Shown: positions 1 through 8,778, counted from the stretch's first letter. The stretch is 64,000 nt of DNA from Imperialibacter sp963977595 (GCF_048007035.1 NZ_CP180355.1:1984001-2048000); one strand, 5' to 3'. A program made the numbers and translations. The notes: generated by a model not told the origin, from the sequence alone.

Positions 1-68
1 TCCCCTAGTATTTCTTTTATCTCCTTTAGCTTGTGTGCATTATTAGATGCAATACAAATCTCGATCAT
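1..68 (-). CDS. rdgB: RdgB/HAM1-like XTP/dITP diphosphatase, N-terminal fragment cut by window edge
   Basis: Only the first 22 or so codons are present; the gene runs off the left edge. The reverse strand from 68 reads MIEICIASNNAHKLKEIKEI followed by LG. This matches the start of the RdgB/HAM1 family, where the S/T-N-N-x-H/N-K-L-x-E-I motif forms the nucleotide triphosphate pocket. The family removes pyrophosphate from non-canonical purine triphosphates such as dITP and XTP. The start lies 8 bp after the stop of the upstream FKBP gene, so it probably belongs to the same transcript. Identification rests on this N-terminal motif alone. Confidence 0.75.
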   Translation of the reverse strand, partial: MIEICIASNNAHKLKEIKEILG

Positions 69-76
69 TTCTAACG

Positions 77-643
77 TTAACGAATTTGAACCATTTTCAA
101 CTCCCACACGGATGGTGAATTAGCTGGTATTTGCCCGTAGGCAACCTGTCCAAAGGCTAATTTTGAAGGCAGGTAAAACACAAACCTGTCATTCAATTTC
201 ATTAACTGACTTCCTTCTTTAAGCCCTGCCACCTGAAAGCCTGAGAAAACAAATCCTGCACCAAAATTGAATTTGTAAGGCACGTAGGCAAACACGGTAT
301 CATAGATATTATAGCGAATTGCTACATCTTTTAAGGTGGTCTCTATTACGGCGCTATCCATTCTACTGATGGTAAAATGCACCGAAACGATGTCATTCTT
401 ATTGGGTACAGGCCCGCTGCCTTCTTCCAGCACTTTGTACCTAAGTCCGCTCTCCGTAGTCTGCACGCCCTCAATGCCGTACTTAGCCAAATATTCATCA
501 ATGGCTATGCTGTCTTTTTTGTATTGCGCCTCCACATCAAATACAGGGTCAGGCTCGTTCACGCTAAGATCGCAGCTTGCAAGTGACGCTGCCAGCGTTG
601 CAACAAACAAAATAACCGCCGCTGTTCTTACTCTAAATACCAT
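77..643 (-). CDS. Divergent FKBP-type peptidyl-prolyl isomerase lipoprotein
   Basis: 188-residue exported lipoprotein. The N-terminus has a hydrophobic segment ending in a lipobox (LASC, Cys about residue 24). The linker contains QTTESGLRYKV, a signature shared with the next two genes, followed by an FKBP fold. It is the most divergent of the three: the F-D-x-S motif and the G-W-D-x-G motif of the active pocket are replaced (a FSGF-type sequence stands where VIxGWDEG is expected), and an extra loop rich in Tyr/Phe is present. It may be a chaperone with weak or no isomerase activity. It is the last of three tandem FKBP genes, 13 bp after the second. It could be related to gliding protein GldI, also an FKBP-like lipoprotein, but I cannot show that. 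Confidence 0.85.
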   Translation of the reverse strand: MVFRVRTAAVILFVATLAASLASCDLSVNEPDPVFDVEAQYKKDSIAIDEYLAKYGIEGVQTTESGLRYKVLEEGSGPVPNKNDIVSVHFTISRMDSAVIETTLKDVAIRYNIYDTVFAYVPYKFNFGAGFVFSGFQVAGLKEGSQLMKLNDRFVFYLPSKLAFGQVAYGQIPANSPSVWELKMVQIR

Positions 644-656
644 TACTCGACTTTAT

Positions 657-1139
657 TTATCTTTTGCTGTCTAAAACCTCAATCTTAAAAATCAAAACCT
701 GATTAGCCCCTATATCGTCCCCAAAGCCTCTCGTGCCATAGCCAAGATTTGAAGGGATCAGCAATATGGCTTCGCTGCCTACAGGCAACAACGCTACTCC
801 CTCGTCCCATCCTTTAATTACTTTGCCAACGCCAAGCGTAAACTTATATGGCTCACCGCTATCATAAGAAGAATCAAATTTCTTGCCACTCAGCAGCTTG
901 CCTTCGTAGTTGACTGTAACTACCTCGTTCACTCTTGGGAAGGCACCTGTGCCTTCCCGGGTGATTGTGTACCTGAGACCACTTGTGGTAGTTTGAACGT
1001 TTTTCAGGTCGTTCTTCTTTATGTACTTATCGATAGCGTCGTACTGTTCCTGTAGCGTAAGCGGATCATCATCCTTATTACATCCCAACGTCACCAGCCC
1101 AATCACCAAGAGTAAAAGAAGAGATATTCGCTTCATCAT
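657..1139 (-). CDS. FKBP-type peptidyl-prolyl cis-trans isomerase lipoprotein
   Basis: 160-residue lipoprotein with a signal peptide ending at a lipobox (VTLGC, Cys about residue 20) and then Asp/Asn-rich residues. A short helical N-terminal part containing QTTTSGLRYTI leads into a complete FKBP domain (about residues 60-158). The typical pocket motifs are present: FDSSYD, GEPYKFTLG, VIKGWDEGV and GYGTRGFG. These predict an active prolyl isomerase in the cell envelope that helps fold exported proteins. The stop is followed 13 bp later by the next FKBP gene; the preceding FKBP gene ends 3 bp upstream of this start, so the three are almost certainly co-transcribed. Confidence 0.93.
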   Translation of the reverse strand: MMKRISLLLLLVIGLVTLGCNKDDDPLTLQEQYDAIDKYIKKNDLKNVQTTTSGLRYTITREGTGAFPRVNEVVTVNYEGKLLSGKKFDSSYDSGEPYKFTLGVGKVIKGWDEGVALLPVGSEAILLIPSNLGYGTRGFGDDIGANQVLIFKIEVLDSKR

Positions 1140-1142
1140 AAT

Positions 1143-2054
1143 TTACATTTGTTCTATCCCAACCAACACTACTTCAAATTTTAAAATTTCGTTTGGCTTA
1201 ATTGCAGCTCCTGCGCCTCTCGGTCCGTATGCCAGAGAAGATGGCACGTACAACGTGGCTTCAGCACCTGTGTTAAGCAGGGCAATGCCTTCGTCCCAGC
1301 CTGGAATCACTTGCCCCCTGCCAATAACAAACTGTAATGGCTCACCCCTATCGTAAGAAGCATCAAATTTCTCGCCTGCAAGGGTAGTACCCAGGTAGTG
1401 CACGTTTACCATGCTTCCAGGGGTTGGAGTGGCTCCGGTTCCCTGCTTTGTGATAACATAGCGAAGGCCAGACTCAGTGGTTTGAGCGGTGATATTATTA
1501 TCAGCCAAATATTTATCTATGATTTCGCCGTCAACTATAATTTGACCTTCGGCCTCCATCTGCATTTTTTCCATTTCAGCTTGCTGCAACGCCATCTGCT
1601 CCTCCTGATATTGTTCCTCGCTCATCATATCCACCAGGCTGCAATTGAAGGTGATTTGGCTACCTCTCTTGATAGAGTCCGGTAGCTGAGTTCCAAATGT
1701 ATCCTCAAATAATGCCTCAGCAGTCATTTTAAATTGCACACTGTCTCCCTTTTTCAGTTCACGGAACACTTCGTAAAGTACTCCCTGAGTTTGCCAGGCC
1801 GAATCATTGTAAAGCATAGGCAATGGTCGTCCTCCACCGGCTTCTACACTATTGAATAGCGCATTTCCATTCTCATTGAGGTAAGAAATGTGCATAGTAA
1901 GAATCTGGCCGTCGGAAGGTTTCTCTCCCTCGCCGTTGCGAATGTAAGACACCTCTGCCCCCGATTTCGTTGTAAATTTGTCAGCACCACCACAGGCAAT
2001 TACCAAAGCCGCCAGTCCCAGCAACCCCGATAGGTTTTTAATTTTATTAAACAT
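1143..2054 (-). CDS. Two-domain FKBP-type peptidyl-prolyl isomerase lipoprotein
   Basis: 303 residues, about twice the size of its neighbours. After a lipoprotein signal (ALVIAC, Cys about residue 21) it has an N-terminal degenerate FKBP-like domain (about 30-140). A Gln/Met/Glu-rich helical linker follows (about 145-175), then a canonical C-terminal FKBP domain (about 195-302) with FDASYDRGEPLQF, VIPGWDEG and AYGPRGAG. The linker again carries QTTESGLRYVI, so the three genes are tandem duplicates of one module. Its start overlaps the stop of the DHH phosphoesterase by 8 bp, which argues for translational coupling. The ndk-DHH-FKBP lipoprotein order resembles the gldI neighbourhood of other Bacteroidota, so one of these genes may be the gldI equivalent. 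Confidence 0.92.
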   Translation of the reverse strand: MFNKIKNLSGLLGLAALVIACGGADKFTTKSGAEVSYIRNGEGEKPSDGQILTMHISYLNENGNALFNSVEAGGGRPLPMLYNDSAWQTQGVLYEVFRELKKGDSVQFKMTAEALFEDTFGTQLPDSIKRGSQITFNCSLVDMMSEEQYQEEQMALQQAEMEKMQMEAEGQIIVDGEIIDKYLADNNITAQTTESGLRYVITKQGTGATPTPGSMVNVHYLGTTLAGEKFDASYDRGEPLQFVIGRGQVIPGWDEGIALLNTGAEATLYVPSSLAYGPRGAGAAIKPNEILKFEVVLVGIEQM

Positions 2055-3078
2055 GTAAGAATGAAATGTTTTTGTTTAAATCTTCTTTATATAAAGGCAA
2101 TAAATTCTTGAACTTTTCAACTGTAGCTTCCAGGCTATCAGTAGAGGCTCCTCCTGCAGCATTTTTGTGGCCCCCGCCATCAAAATGATCTCTGGCAAAT
2201 TGGTTGACCGAAAAATCTCCCATCGACCTGAAAGACATTTTTACCTTCCCGTCTCTTTCGATGATTGTAGCAGCCATTACCACGCCCTTTATTGACAAGG
2301 CATAGTTCACAAGCCCCTCAGTATCGCCGTTCTTTGAGTTGAACTTCTTCAGGTCTTCCTTGCTGATCACAAAATAGGCAACACCAAACTCAGGCAGTAC
2401 CTGCAACCTTTGACTAAAGGCGAAACCTAAAAACTTCAGCCTGTCAATGGAGTTATTATCGTAAATTAGTTTGCTCACTTTGGTGACATCCGCACCACTG
2501 TCTATCAGGTCAGCCACTATTCGGTGAACCCTGGATGACGTTGAAGGATGCCGAAATGAGCCTGTGTCGGTCATAATACCGGCATACAGGCACTCTGCAA
2601 TATCTTTGTCTATAAGTGACTTGTCGCCCAGCTGCTCAATAAGCTGAAAAACGAGCTCAGCGGTTGCCGCAGCTTCTATCGTCCAAAGGCTATAATCGGC
2701 GAAGTCACCCGGGTTAAGGTGATGGTCTATGAGCACCTTCACTGCATTGGAGGCGGCCACCAGCTCTCCCACTTTTTCAATCCGGGACAGCGTGGAAAAA
2801 TCGAGGCAGAAAATAATATCAGCTACGTCGATCAACTTCGCCGAGAGCACCTCATTTCCATCTTCGAAGTTAATTACAGCATCATTTCCCTTCATCCAGG
2901 CCAAAAACTCCGGGTAATCGGTGGGGGTAATCACATCCACATGATGCCCTTTTGCCAAAAGATAATTCGCCAAACCCAACGAAGAACCCAATGCATCGGC
3001 ATCTGGCTTTATATGGGTAGTGATGATTATTCGCTTGGGTTGAAGGAGTAAATCCCTGAACTGGTCAATTTGCTGCAT
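2047..3078 (-). CDS. DHH/DHHA1 phosphoesterase, NrnA-like oligoribonuclease/pAp phosphatase
   Basis: 343 residues, usual length for NrnA-type bifunctional enzymes. The N-terminal DHH domain begins with IIITTHIKPDADALGS (metal-binding D-x-D and the alanine-leucine-GS loop), has the LIDHH motif near residue 125 and the MTDTGSFRH motif near 180. The C-terminal DHHA1 domain has the substrate-binding GGGHKNAAGG motif. The family degrades nano-RNAs and dephosphorylates 3'-phosphoadenosine 5'-phosphate in the cytoplasm. It is the first gene of the operon that continues with the three FKBP lipoproteins; ndk lies divergently 195 bp away. Confidence 0.93.
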   Translation of the reverse strand: MQQIDQFRDLLLQPKRIIITTHIKPDADALGSSLGLANYLLAKGHHVDVITPTDYPEFLAWMKGNDAVINFEDGNEVLSAKLIDVADIIFCLDFSTLSRIEKVGELVAASNAVKVLIDHHLNPGDFADYSLWTIEAAATAELVFQLIEQLGDKSLIDKDIAECLYAGIMTDTGSFRHPSTSSRVHRIVADLIDSGADVTKVSKLIYDNNSIDRLKFLGFAFSQRLQVLPEFGVAYFVISKEDLKKFNSKNGDTEGLVNYALSIKGVVMAATIIERDGKVKMSFRSMGDFSVNQFARDHFDGGGHKNAAGGASTDSLEATVEKFKNLLPLYKEDLNKNISFLHV

Positions 3079-3226
3079 GTAAAATGATACCTTCCGAGGA
3101 GAATAGGTAAAATGTGAAGTGCAAAAGTGAGAAGAATATTTTAATTAGAAAAACGCATTCCCGAACGCAAATGATTAAAGGAGTGCCTATTTAGTGCCAG
3201 CGTTCGTTCAAAACAAATTAATCTGC

Positions 3227-3234
3227 TAACTTTG
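3227..3234 (+). promoter_or_regulatory. Candidate -7 element of the ndk promoter
   Basis: TAACTTTG matches the Bacteroidota TAnnTTTG element, 39 bp before the ndk start codon. The -33 region is weak (a TTCG-type match about 20 bp upstream). Confidence 0.5.
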
Positions 3235-3273
3235 CGGGCGTTTTGAAAACCCTTTCTAATATATAATCAAAAA

Positions 3274-3693
3274 ATGGCAGGATCAATTACCTTTTCAATG
3301 ATTAAGCCTGACGCTTACAGCGCAGGAAACTCCGGCGCAATCCTAAAAATGATTGAGGAAGCTGGGTTCACTATTAAAGCAATGAAGCTGACAAAGCTGA
3401 CTCCCGAGGTCGCTGGCAAGTTCTACGAAGTACACAAGGAACGTCCTTTTTACGGTGAGCTTTGCGCTTACATGTCTTCAGCACCGATAATTGCACTGGT
3501 GCTTCAAAAAGCCAATGCAGTAGAAGAGTTCCGCAAACTGATTGGTGCCACCGACCCTACCAAGGCTGCCGATGGAACCATCCGTAAGATTTTTGCTAAA
3601 TCAATTGAGGCAAATGCCGTGCATGGATCAGACTCGGACGAGAATGCTGCCATCGAAGCCGGCTTCTTTTTCTCTCAGTTCGAGAGGGTTTAA
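3274..3693 (+). CDS. ndk: Nucleoside diphosphate kinase
   Basis: 139 residues, the normal length of a bacterial NDK subunit. The protein begins with the TFSMIKPDA strand, carries the RPFYGEL segment, and ends with the active-site motif NAVHGSDS with the phosphorylated His at residue 117. It transfers the gamma phosphate from ATP to other (deoxy)nucleoside diphosphates in the cytoplasm. It stands alone between a divergent DHH-FKBP operon and a convergent scpA. A strong hairpin terminator follows. Confidence 0.98.
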   Translation: MAGSITFSMIKPDAYSAGNSGAILKMIEEAGFTIKAMKLTKLTPEVAGKFYEVHKERPFYGELCAYMSSAPIIALVLQKANAVEEFRKLIGATDPTKAADGTIRKIFAKSIEANAVHGSDSDENAAIEAGFFFSQFERV

Positions 3694-3719
3694 GAAAGAC
3701 CAGCCAAAGTAGACAACAG

Positions 3720-3747
3720 AGCCATGAAGCATTTCATGGCTTTTTTT
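3720..3747. terminator. Bidirectional terminator between ndk and scpA
   Basis: Perfect 9-bp stem AGCCATGAA / TTCATGGCT (3720-3728 and 3733-3741) with a 4-nt loop, followed by a T run. The T run overlaps the scpA stop codon, so scpA in effect ends inside the terminator. Confidence 0.9.
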
Positions 3748-4534
3748 ATTCTTCAGGCAACACCACCACTTCTTCGCCTTCAAGCTTTTCAATCCAAAAG
3801 TTGTTGAACCCCTCTCCAATGAAAATGGTAATCATTCTCATTTGCAGCAGCTCCAGAATGGCAAGGAAATTAAATATCACGGCAATTTTCGTTGGCATAT
3901 CCTCCATTACATTAGCAAACGACACCCTGCCAGCATCACCCAGTTTATTCATGATGAAGTCCCTTTGACTGGAAATGGTGAACGGGTATTGCACCACATT
4001 GTGTATCGGTTTTTTCTGCTCATACTCAAACCTCTCCAACACCCGCATATACACTTTCAGCAGTTTGTAAAGGTCAATATCCTGCAACTCGGCTTCCACA
4101 TTGTTTATTTCTGACAGAGACCTTAGCTCTTTTTCGAGGTTTCCCCTCATCTCTCTGTCTAATCTGTCTGCCTCCATTTTCGAGAGCTCCTCCACCACCG
4201 ACTTGTACTTCTTGTACTCCAGCAGGTGTTTAACCAGCTCTTCTCTTGGATCGATTTCATTGCCCAACTCGTCCAGCACAGGTCTTGGCAAAAGCATTTT
4301 TGCCTTTATCCTCATCAAAGTAGCAGCTACCAGAATAAACTCGCTTGCCACTTCGATGTTCATCGACTCGAGGTGCTGCAGGTAGTCAAGAAAATCGGCC
4401 GTAATTTTAGAGATCGGAATATCATGAATATCCAGTTCGTCTCTTTCAATGAAGAACAAGAGCAGGTCAAACGGCCCTTCGAACAATGGCAATTTGATTT
4501 CGAACTTTGAAGAGTCGGTTTGTGATATATCCAT
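3746..4534 (-). CDS. scpA: Segregation and condensation protein A (ScpA)
   Basis: 262 residues. It opens with the family hallmark, FEGPFDLLLFFIERDELDIHDIPI split across residues 18-41, the kleisin N-terminal helices that contact the SMC neck. A charged helical middle (about 95-165) and a C-terminal winged-helix-like segment (about 200-262) follow. ScpA bridges SMC heads and with ScpB forms the bacterial condensin for chromosome segregation. scpB is not adjacent. It converges on ndk and diverges from dxs. Confidence 0.95.
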   Translation of the reverse strand: MDISQTDSSKFEIKLPLFEGPFDLLLFFIERDELDIHDIPISKITADFLDYLQHLESMNIEVASEFILVAATLMRIKAKMLLPRPVLDELGNEIDPREELVKHLLEYKKYKSVVEELSKMEADRLDREMRGNLEKELRSLSEINNVEAELQDIDLYKLLKVYMRVLERFEYEQKKPIHNVVQYPFTISSQRDFIMNKLGDAGRVSFANVMEDMPTKIAVIFNFLAILELLQMRMITIFIGEGFNNFWIEKLEGEEVVVLPEE

Positions 4535-4600
4535 TTTCAGTAAGGTAGCATCAAATTTATCAACTCAATAAATAATAGTAAGCCTTTAGTCAAAAAAATG

Positions 4601-4608
4601 TACCTTTG
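4601..4608 (+). promoter_or_regulatory. Candidate -7 element of the dxs promoter
   Basis: TACCTTTG matches TAnnTTTG and would give a 5' leader of roughly 85 nt before dxs. No convincing -33 TTTG is seen. Confidence 0.4.
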
Positions 4609-4700
4609 CCACCTTGATTGACTCATAAAGATTCAATAGTTACGATAAACATTTAAGGAACTGGTTAGTTGATTACCTTATATCACAACCTGCGAATAGT

Positions 4701-6620
4701 ATGCTGATACAGCCCGGCGAGCTTCTTTCCACTATCAATTACCCTTCTGACGTCAGAAAACTTGATCCATCACAGCTAGTTCAGCTGGCAGATGAATTAC
4801 GTCAATTCATTGTCGACAATGTGTCAGTATATGGCGGGCATTTTGGAGCCAGCCTTGGGGTCGTAGAACTAACCGTTGCTCTTCACTACGCTTTTAATAC
4901 GCCAAGCGATCAGCTGGTTTGGGACGTGGGACATCAGGCATACGGGCATAAAATTCTCACGGGAAGAAAGGACGTATTCCACACCAACCGTTTTTATGGT
5001 GGGATATCTGGCTTCCCTAAAAGAAAGGAAAGCGAATATGACGCCTTTGGGGTAGGTCACTCTTCAACATCTATTTCTGCAGCGCTTGGGATGGCAGTGG
5101 CTTCCCACTACAAAAAAGAAAACCAGAAGCAGCATATAGCAGTGATAGGCGACGGTGCTCTTACTGGTGGAATGGCCTTCGAAGCCATGAACCACGCCGG
5201 GGTAGCGAACAGCAACCTGCTGATAGTGTTGAACGACAATTGCATGTCGATAGACCCCAACGTGGGCGCACTAAAGGATTACCTGACGGACATTACAACT
5301 TCCCACACCTACAACAAGGTGAAAGATGAAGTGTGGAACATCCTCGGGAAAATCAGCAAATTTGGGCCAAACGCCCAGGAAATTGCTTCCAAAGTCGAAA
5401 ACAGCGTGAAGGGCTTTTTGATAAAAAGCAGCAACCTCTTTGAATCCCTCAACTTAAGATATTTTGGCCCGGTAGACGGCCACGACGTCACTCATCTGGC
5501 TCAGATTTTCAATGACCTGAAAGACATTCCCGGGCCTAAGATTCTTCATTGCGTTACGGTGAAAGGCAAGGGTTTCGCTTTAGCGGAAAAAGACCAAACA
5601 AAATGGCATGCACCGGGTAAGTTCGATAAGCTGACAGGAGAAATCCACAAAAAGGTTTACGATGTGCCTCAGCCACCTAAGTATCAGGATGTGTTTGGGC
5701 ATACACTTGTTGAGCTGGCCGAAAAGAACGAAAAGATAATGGGGATCACCCCGGCGATGCCTTCTGGCTCCTCCATGAACATCATGATGAAAGCCATGCC
5801 AGACAGGGCTTTTGATGTAGGCATTGCCGAGCAGCATGCGGTAACTTTCTCTGCCGGCCTGGCTACGCAGGGATTAACACCCTTCTGCAATATCTACAGC
5901 ACATTTATGCAACGTGCTTACGACCAGGTGATCCACGACGTATGCCTTCAGAATCTGCCGGTCGTTTTTTGCCTCGACAGGGCGGGCTTTTCAGGAGCCG
6001 ATGGCCCAACGCACCATGGGGCTTATGATATCGCCTTCATGCGTTGCATCCCAAATATGGTCGTTTCGTCGCCAATGAACGAAGAGGAGCTTCGAAACCT
6101 CATGTATACCGCCCAGCTGCAAAAAGAAGGCGCATTCACCATCAGGTACCCAAGAGGCAATGGCGTAATGCCCAATTGGAAAACACCTTTCAAAGAAATT
6201 CCTATTGGGCAAGGCAGAAAGCTTAGAGAAGGCGATGACCTGGCTATACTAACCCTTGGGCATATTGGGAACTATGCCGCTGAAGCATGCTATATGCTGG
6301 AAGAAGACCATGTGAATGCAGCCCATTACGATATGCGGTTTGTGAAGCCATTGGATGAAGCGATGCTGCATGAGATCTTCAAAACTCACAAATACGTAAT
6401 CACTGTTGAGGATGGCTGCTTGCAAGGCGGCTTTGGAAGTGCCATCATCGAGTTTATGGCCGACAACGGCTATGCATCCAAAATTGTGCGGCTCGGAATC
6501 CCTGACGATGTGATTGAGCACGGAGAGCAGCATGAATTGCACCACGAATGCGGCTTTGATACCCAGGGAATTTATGAGGCAGCCATCAAACTGCTGGAGC
6601 CGTCCGGCGTACTAAAATAA
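4701..6620 (+). CDS. dxs: 1-deoxy-D-xylulose-5-phosphate synthase
   Basis: 639 residues, usual length for DXS. The thiamine diphosphate motif GDGALTGG (about 150-157) ends with LNDN (about 177-180). The central transketolase domain has GIAEQHAV with the catalytic Glu, and DRAGFSGADGPTHHGAYD. The C-terminal transketolase domain holds TVEDG. The enzyme condenses pyruvate and glyceraldehyde 3-phosphate to DXP, the first step of the MEP isoprenoid pathway. That pathway also feeds the carotenoids implied by the desaturase at 18215. An alpha/beta hydrolase gene follows after 18 bp, probably on the same transcript. Confidence 0.98.
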   Translation: MLIQPGELLSTINYPSDVRKLDPSQLVQLADELRQFIVDNVSVYGGHFGASLGVVELTVALHYAFNTPSDQLVWDVGHQAYGHKILTGRKDVFHTNRFYGGISGFPKRKESEYDAFGVGHSSTSISAALGMAVASHYKKENQKQHIAVIGDGALTGGMAFEAMNHAGVANSNLLIVLNDNCMSIDPNVGALKDYLTDITTSHTYNKVKDEVWNILGKISKFGPNAQEIASKVENSVKGFLIKSSNLFESLNLRYFGPVDGHDVTHLAQIFNDLKDIPGPKILHCVTVKGKGFALAEKDQTKWHAPGKFDKLTGEIHKKVYDVPQPPKYQDVFGHTLVELAEKNEKIMGITPAMPSGSSMNIMMKAMPDRAFDVGIAEQHAVTFSAGLATQGLTPFCNIYSTFMQRAYDQVIHDVCLQNLPVVFCLDRAGFSGADGPTHHGAYDIAFMRCIPNMVVSSPMNEEELRNLMYTAQLQKEGAFTIRYPRGNGVMPNWKTPFKEIPIGQGRKLREGDDLAILTLGHIGNYAAEACYMLEEDHVNAAHYDMRFVKPLDEAMLHEIFKTHKYVITVEDGCLQGGFGSAIIEFMADNGYASKIVRLGIPDDVIEHGEQHELHHECGFDTQGIYEAAIKLLEPSGVLK

Positions 6621-6638
6621 TCTTACTATATTGGCCAT

Positions 6639-7418
6639 ATGGCCCTATTTGTAAAGAAACTCCCCCACGAAGAGCTACCCTCTTCGAATGACTCTCCCGT
6701 GCTTTTGCTTCACGGTTTTTGCGAAGACCATAGCATCTGGAAAAACATGCTGTCGGCTTTTCCAGGCAGAACAATCTATCTCGTAGACCTTCCCGGGTTT
6801 GGGAAGAGCAATTTAGAGTTCCCCCACCCACTTTCTATTGATTGGGTGGCTGAGGTTATTTACCAGCAAGTGATTGAACCTGAACAGATTGACCCGATTG
6901 TTGTCGGGCATTCACTGGGAGGCTATGTGGCGCTGGCCCTGGCAGAAAAATATGAGAATAGCCTGAGTGGCCTATGCCTTTTTCACTCTACTGTCTTTGC
7001 TGATTCTCCGGAAAAGAAGGCAACAAGAAACAAGGTGATTGATTACGTCAACAAAAGTGGGGTAGAAAGCTTTACCACTGAATTTGTCCCTGGCCTTTTC
7101 CACAGCCTCTTTAGAAGAAAGAGTCCGGACATTGTGCAGCAAGTAGTTGACCTTGCGGGAAGAACCAGGCTTGATACTCTGACCGCCTACACTGCTGCCA
7201 TGCGGGACAGGCCCGAAAGAAGCGAAGTACTTAAAATGTTTGGCCAGCCAAAGCTCATCATAGCCGGTGAAAAAGACGGTGCCGTGCCACTAGAACAAAG
7301 TCTGCTGATGAAGGAAATGGTAAGGTCTGATCAGTTTGTGCTTTTGGAGGAGACGGCCCACATGGGCATGTATGAGAAGCCGGAAGCGTGCAAAAAGGCG
7401 CTGAGCTCGTTGGTGTAA
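6639..7418 (+). CDS. Alpha/beta hydrolase fold protein
   Basis: 259 residues, no signal peptide, so probably cytoplasmic. It has the oxyanion HGFCED motif near residue 25, the nucleophile elbow GHSLGG with Ser at about 92, an acid in AGEKDGAVP, and the catalytic His in ETAHMGMYEKP. This is the layout of small esterases and MenH/BioH-like hydrolases. The substrate cannot be read from sequence. It follows dxs by 18 bp, a pairing that suggests a shared transcript but not necessarily a shared pathway. Confidence 0.9.
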   Translation: MALFVKKLPHEELPSSNDSPVLLLHGFCEDHSIWKNMLSAFPGRTIYLVDLPGFGKSNLEFPHPLSIDWVAEVIYQQVIEPEQIDPIVVGHSLGGYVALALAEKYENSLSGLCLFHSTVFADSPEKKATRNKVIDYVNKSGVESFTTEFVPGLFHSLFRRKSPDIVQQVVDLAGRTRLDTLTAYTAAMRDRPERSEVLKMFGQPKLIIAGEKDGAVPLEQSLLMKEMVRSDQFVLLEETAHMGMYEKPEACKKALSSLV

Positions 7419-7425
7419 AAAAAGG

Positions 7426-7450
7426 AAGGCCATCCCGCTGGGATGGCCTT
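7426..7450. terminator. Bidirectional terminator after alpha/beta hydrolase
   Basis: Perfect 11-bp stem AAGGCCATCCC / GGGATGGCCTT with a 3-nt loop (7437-7439). An A run on the left side gives a good U tail for minus-strand transcripts; the plus-strand tail is weaker. Confidence 0.88.
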
Positions 7451-7477
7451 TACATTTATTTGCTTGAACGCAAATTT

Positions 7478-8452
7478 TTAGTCTTCAGATGGCTCTATCT
7501 TAACTGTAACAGTAATCGACCTGTTAGTTCCAGAAGTTCCATCAGTTTTCACAACCTTTACAAGACCTTTCTTTGATCCTCTTGCAGAAGCTTGAACAAA
7601 CGCAAACACTTTACCAGCTTCTAGGTTATTCACTTTAGAAGCATCTGCCGCCACTTCGCCATAAGCACTGGCTAGTGCGTCCACATCTCCGATTGCGTCG
7701 AATTGTGCAGCAGTCAATGTGGTTACCTTAAACTTAGTAGCGTTTTTAGTTGGCATGATTGCAGACAGCGCATTGGTAACGTTTAGGGCAGCAGAAAATG
7801 CAGTATTTGCATCGGCATCATCCATTGCAGCAATTGCGTACTTATTAGTGTCACCATAGAAAAACAAGAAGTCGACGCTGGCTGAATGAGTATCTCTGGT
7901 TTCAGCGTACTTATAAACTTTGTTCTCCTCCGCATCATAAAAGCTTCCTAGGGTTGCATTAGACTGACCACCAATAAGTGTTTCAGTATACACAACTACT
8001 TCAACAGGAGCTGCTTCAACAGTAGCTGTAAAAGTTTTCTCTGTTGTTTGGTTGCTATCGTCAACTCCCTCGAAAGTCCATGACAAATCTTTATCAACGT
8101 CATCAACATCAAAAGTGTAGGTCAGGCCAATAACAGCCACAGTGCCTTCCTCTGATAAAGTAACATTTGACGCAGTTCTTGGATATGGCGTAGATGTACC
8201 AGCAACTCCATCAACAGAAGGAGTAACATTCAATGTGTTAAATACACCTGGTGCTGTTACTGTTACTGTAAAAGTAACCGTTTCACCCTCAACAGCAGAA
8301 ATAGCTGCCCCTGTTACTTCAACACCTTCTACTTCTACTTCCATTGAAGGTGCAGTTGGTAGTGGCTCTTCTTCGTCACCACCGCAACTTGCCAAAATGG
8401 CTACAGATCCGATTGCACTAAAGAACAATAAGTTTCTAAATAGTTTTTTCAT
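7478..8452 (-). CDS. Val/Thr/Ala-rich exported lipoprotein of unknown function
   Basis: 324 residues from the start chosen at 8452 (MKKLFRNLL...), which gives a standard lipoprotein signal ending at LASC followed by GGDEEE; nine extra upstream codons are possible. An acidic linker leads into a beta-rich region (about 35-150) made mostly of Val, Thr, Ala and Glu, resembling Ig- or cadherin-like surface domains. The C-terminal half contains alternating hydrophobic strands. The C-terminus (SITVTVKIEPSED) is not a recognisable type IX secretion domain. No family is recognised. It converges on the alpha/beta hydrolase with a shared terminator and has a long empty region upstream. Confidence 0.8.
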   Translation of the reverse strand: MKKLFRNLLFFSAIGSVAILASCGGDEEEPLPTAPSMEVEVEGVEVTGAAISAVEGETVTFTVTVTAPGVFNTLNVTPSVDGVAGTSTPYPRTASNVTLSEEGTVAVIGLTYTFDVDDVDKDLSWTFEGVDDSNQTTEKTFTATVEAAPVEVVVYTETLIGGQSNATLGSFYDAEENKVYKYAETRDTHSASVDFLFFYGDTNKYAIAAMDDADANTAFSAALNVTNALSAIMPTKNATKFKVTTLTAAQFDAIGDVDALASAYGEVAADASKVNNLEAGKVFAFVQASARGSKKGLVKVVKTDGTSGTNRSITVTVKIEPSED

Positions 8453-8670
8453 GGTTAAATAATTTGAATTGGTTTGCAAGATTATGAATTATATCGTAAA
8501 AATTAAAGTTTATACCCAGTTAATGCTATTTTTAAATTTTACCAACGTTTTTATCAGGTCAAATGAGATTTTACAAAAAAATTACACTTTGATAACAAAC
8601 AGAGGCCTAATTGCCCTTAGGGTTAAAAATTTGGGTTGCTAACAACATCTATGCTCCCAATTTATATTGA

Positions 8671-8694
8671 GGCATTCTAATAATTATGGTTGGC
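8671..8694 (+). repeat. Imperfect 24-bp direct repeat, copy 1
   Basis: Begins GGCATTCTAATA and continues to TGGTTG. 21 of 24 positions match copy 2, which begins 247 bp further on. Flanks are unrelated. Confidence 0.75.
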
Positions 8695-8760
8695 TTTGGG
8701 GTAATGAAATTGAAGAGTCAATAAACTACCCAAAGGTACCAATAACCACCTGCAAATTCC

Positions 8761-8778
8761 ATACCTAATAATAGGTAT
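8761..8778. promoter_or_regulatory. Inverted repeat ATACCTA-N4-TAGGTAT
   Basis: Perfect 7-bp arms around ATAA. Could be a transcription-factor site or a small hairpin. It shares the ATACC/GGTAT core with the palindrome at 8855. Confidence 0.4.

Noticed and set aside
3201..3216. GTTCGTTC-like sequence before ndk resembling the RND operator
   Set aside because: Only the left arm matches; the right arm shares 3 of 8 bases with AAACGAAC.
7478..8452. Type IX secretion C-terminal domain on the Val/Thr-rich lipoprotein
   Set aside because: The last 80 residues lack the conserved pattern, and a lipoprotein signal already explains its location.
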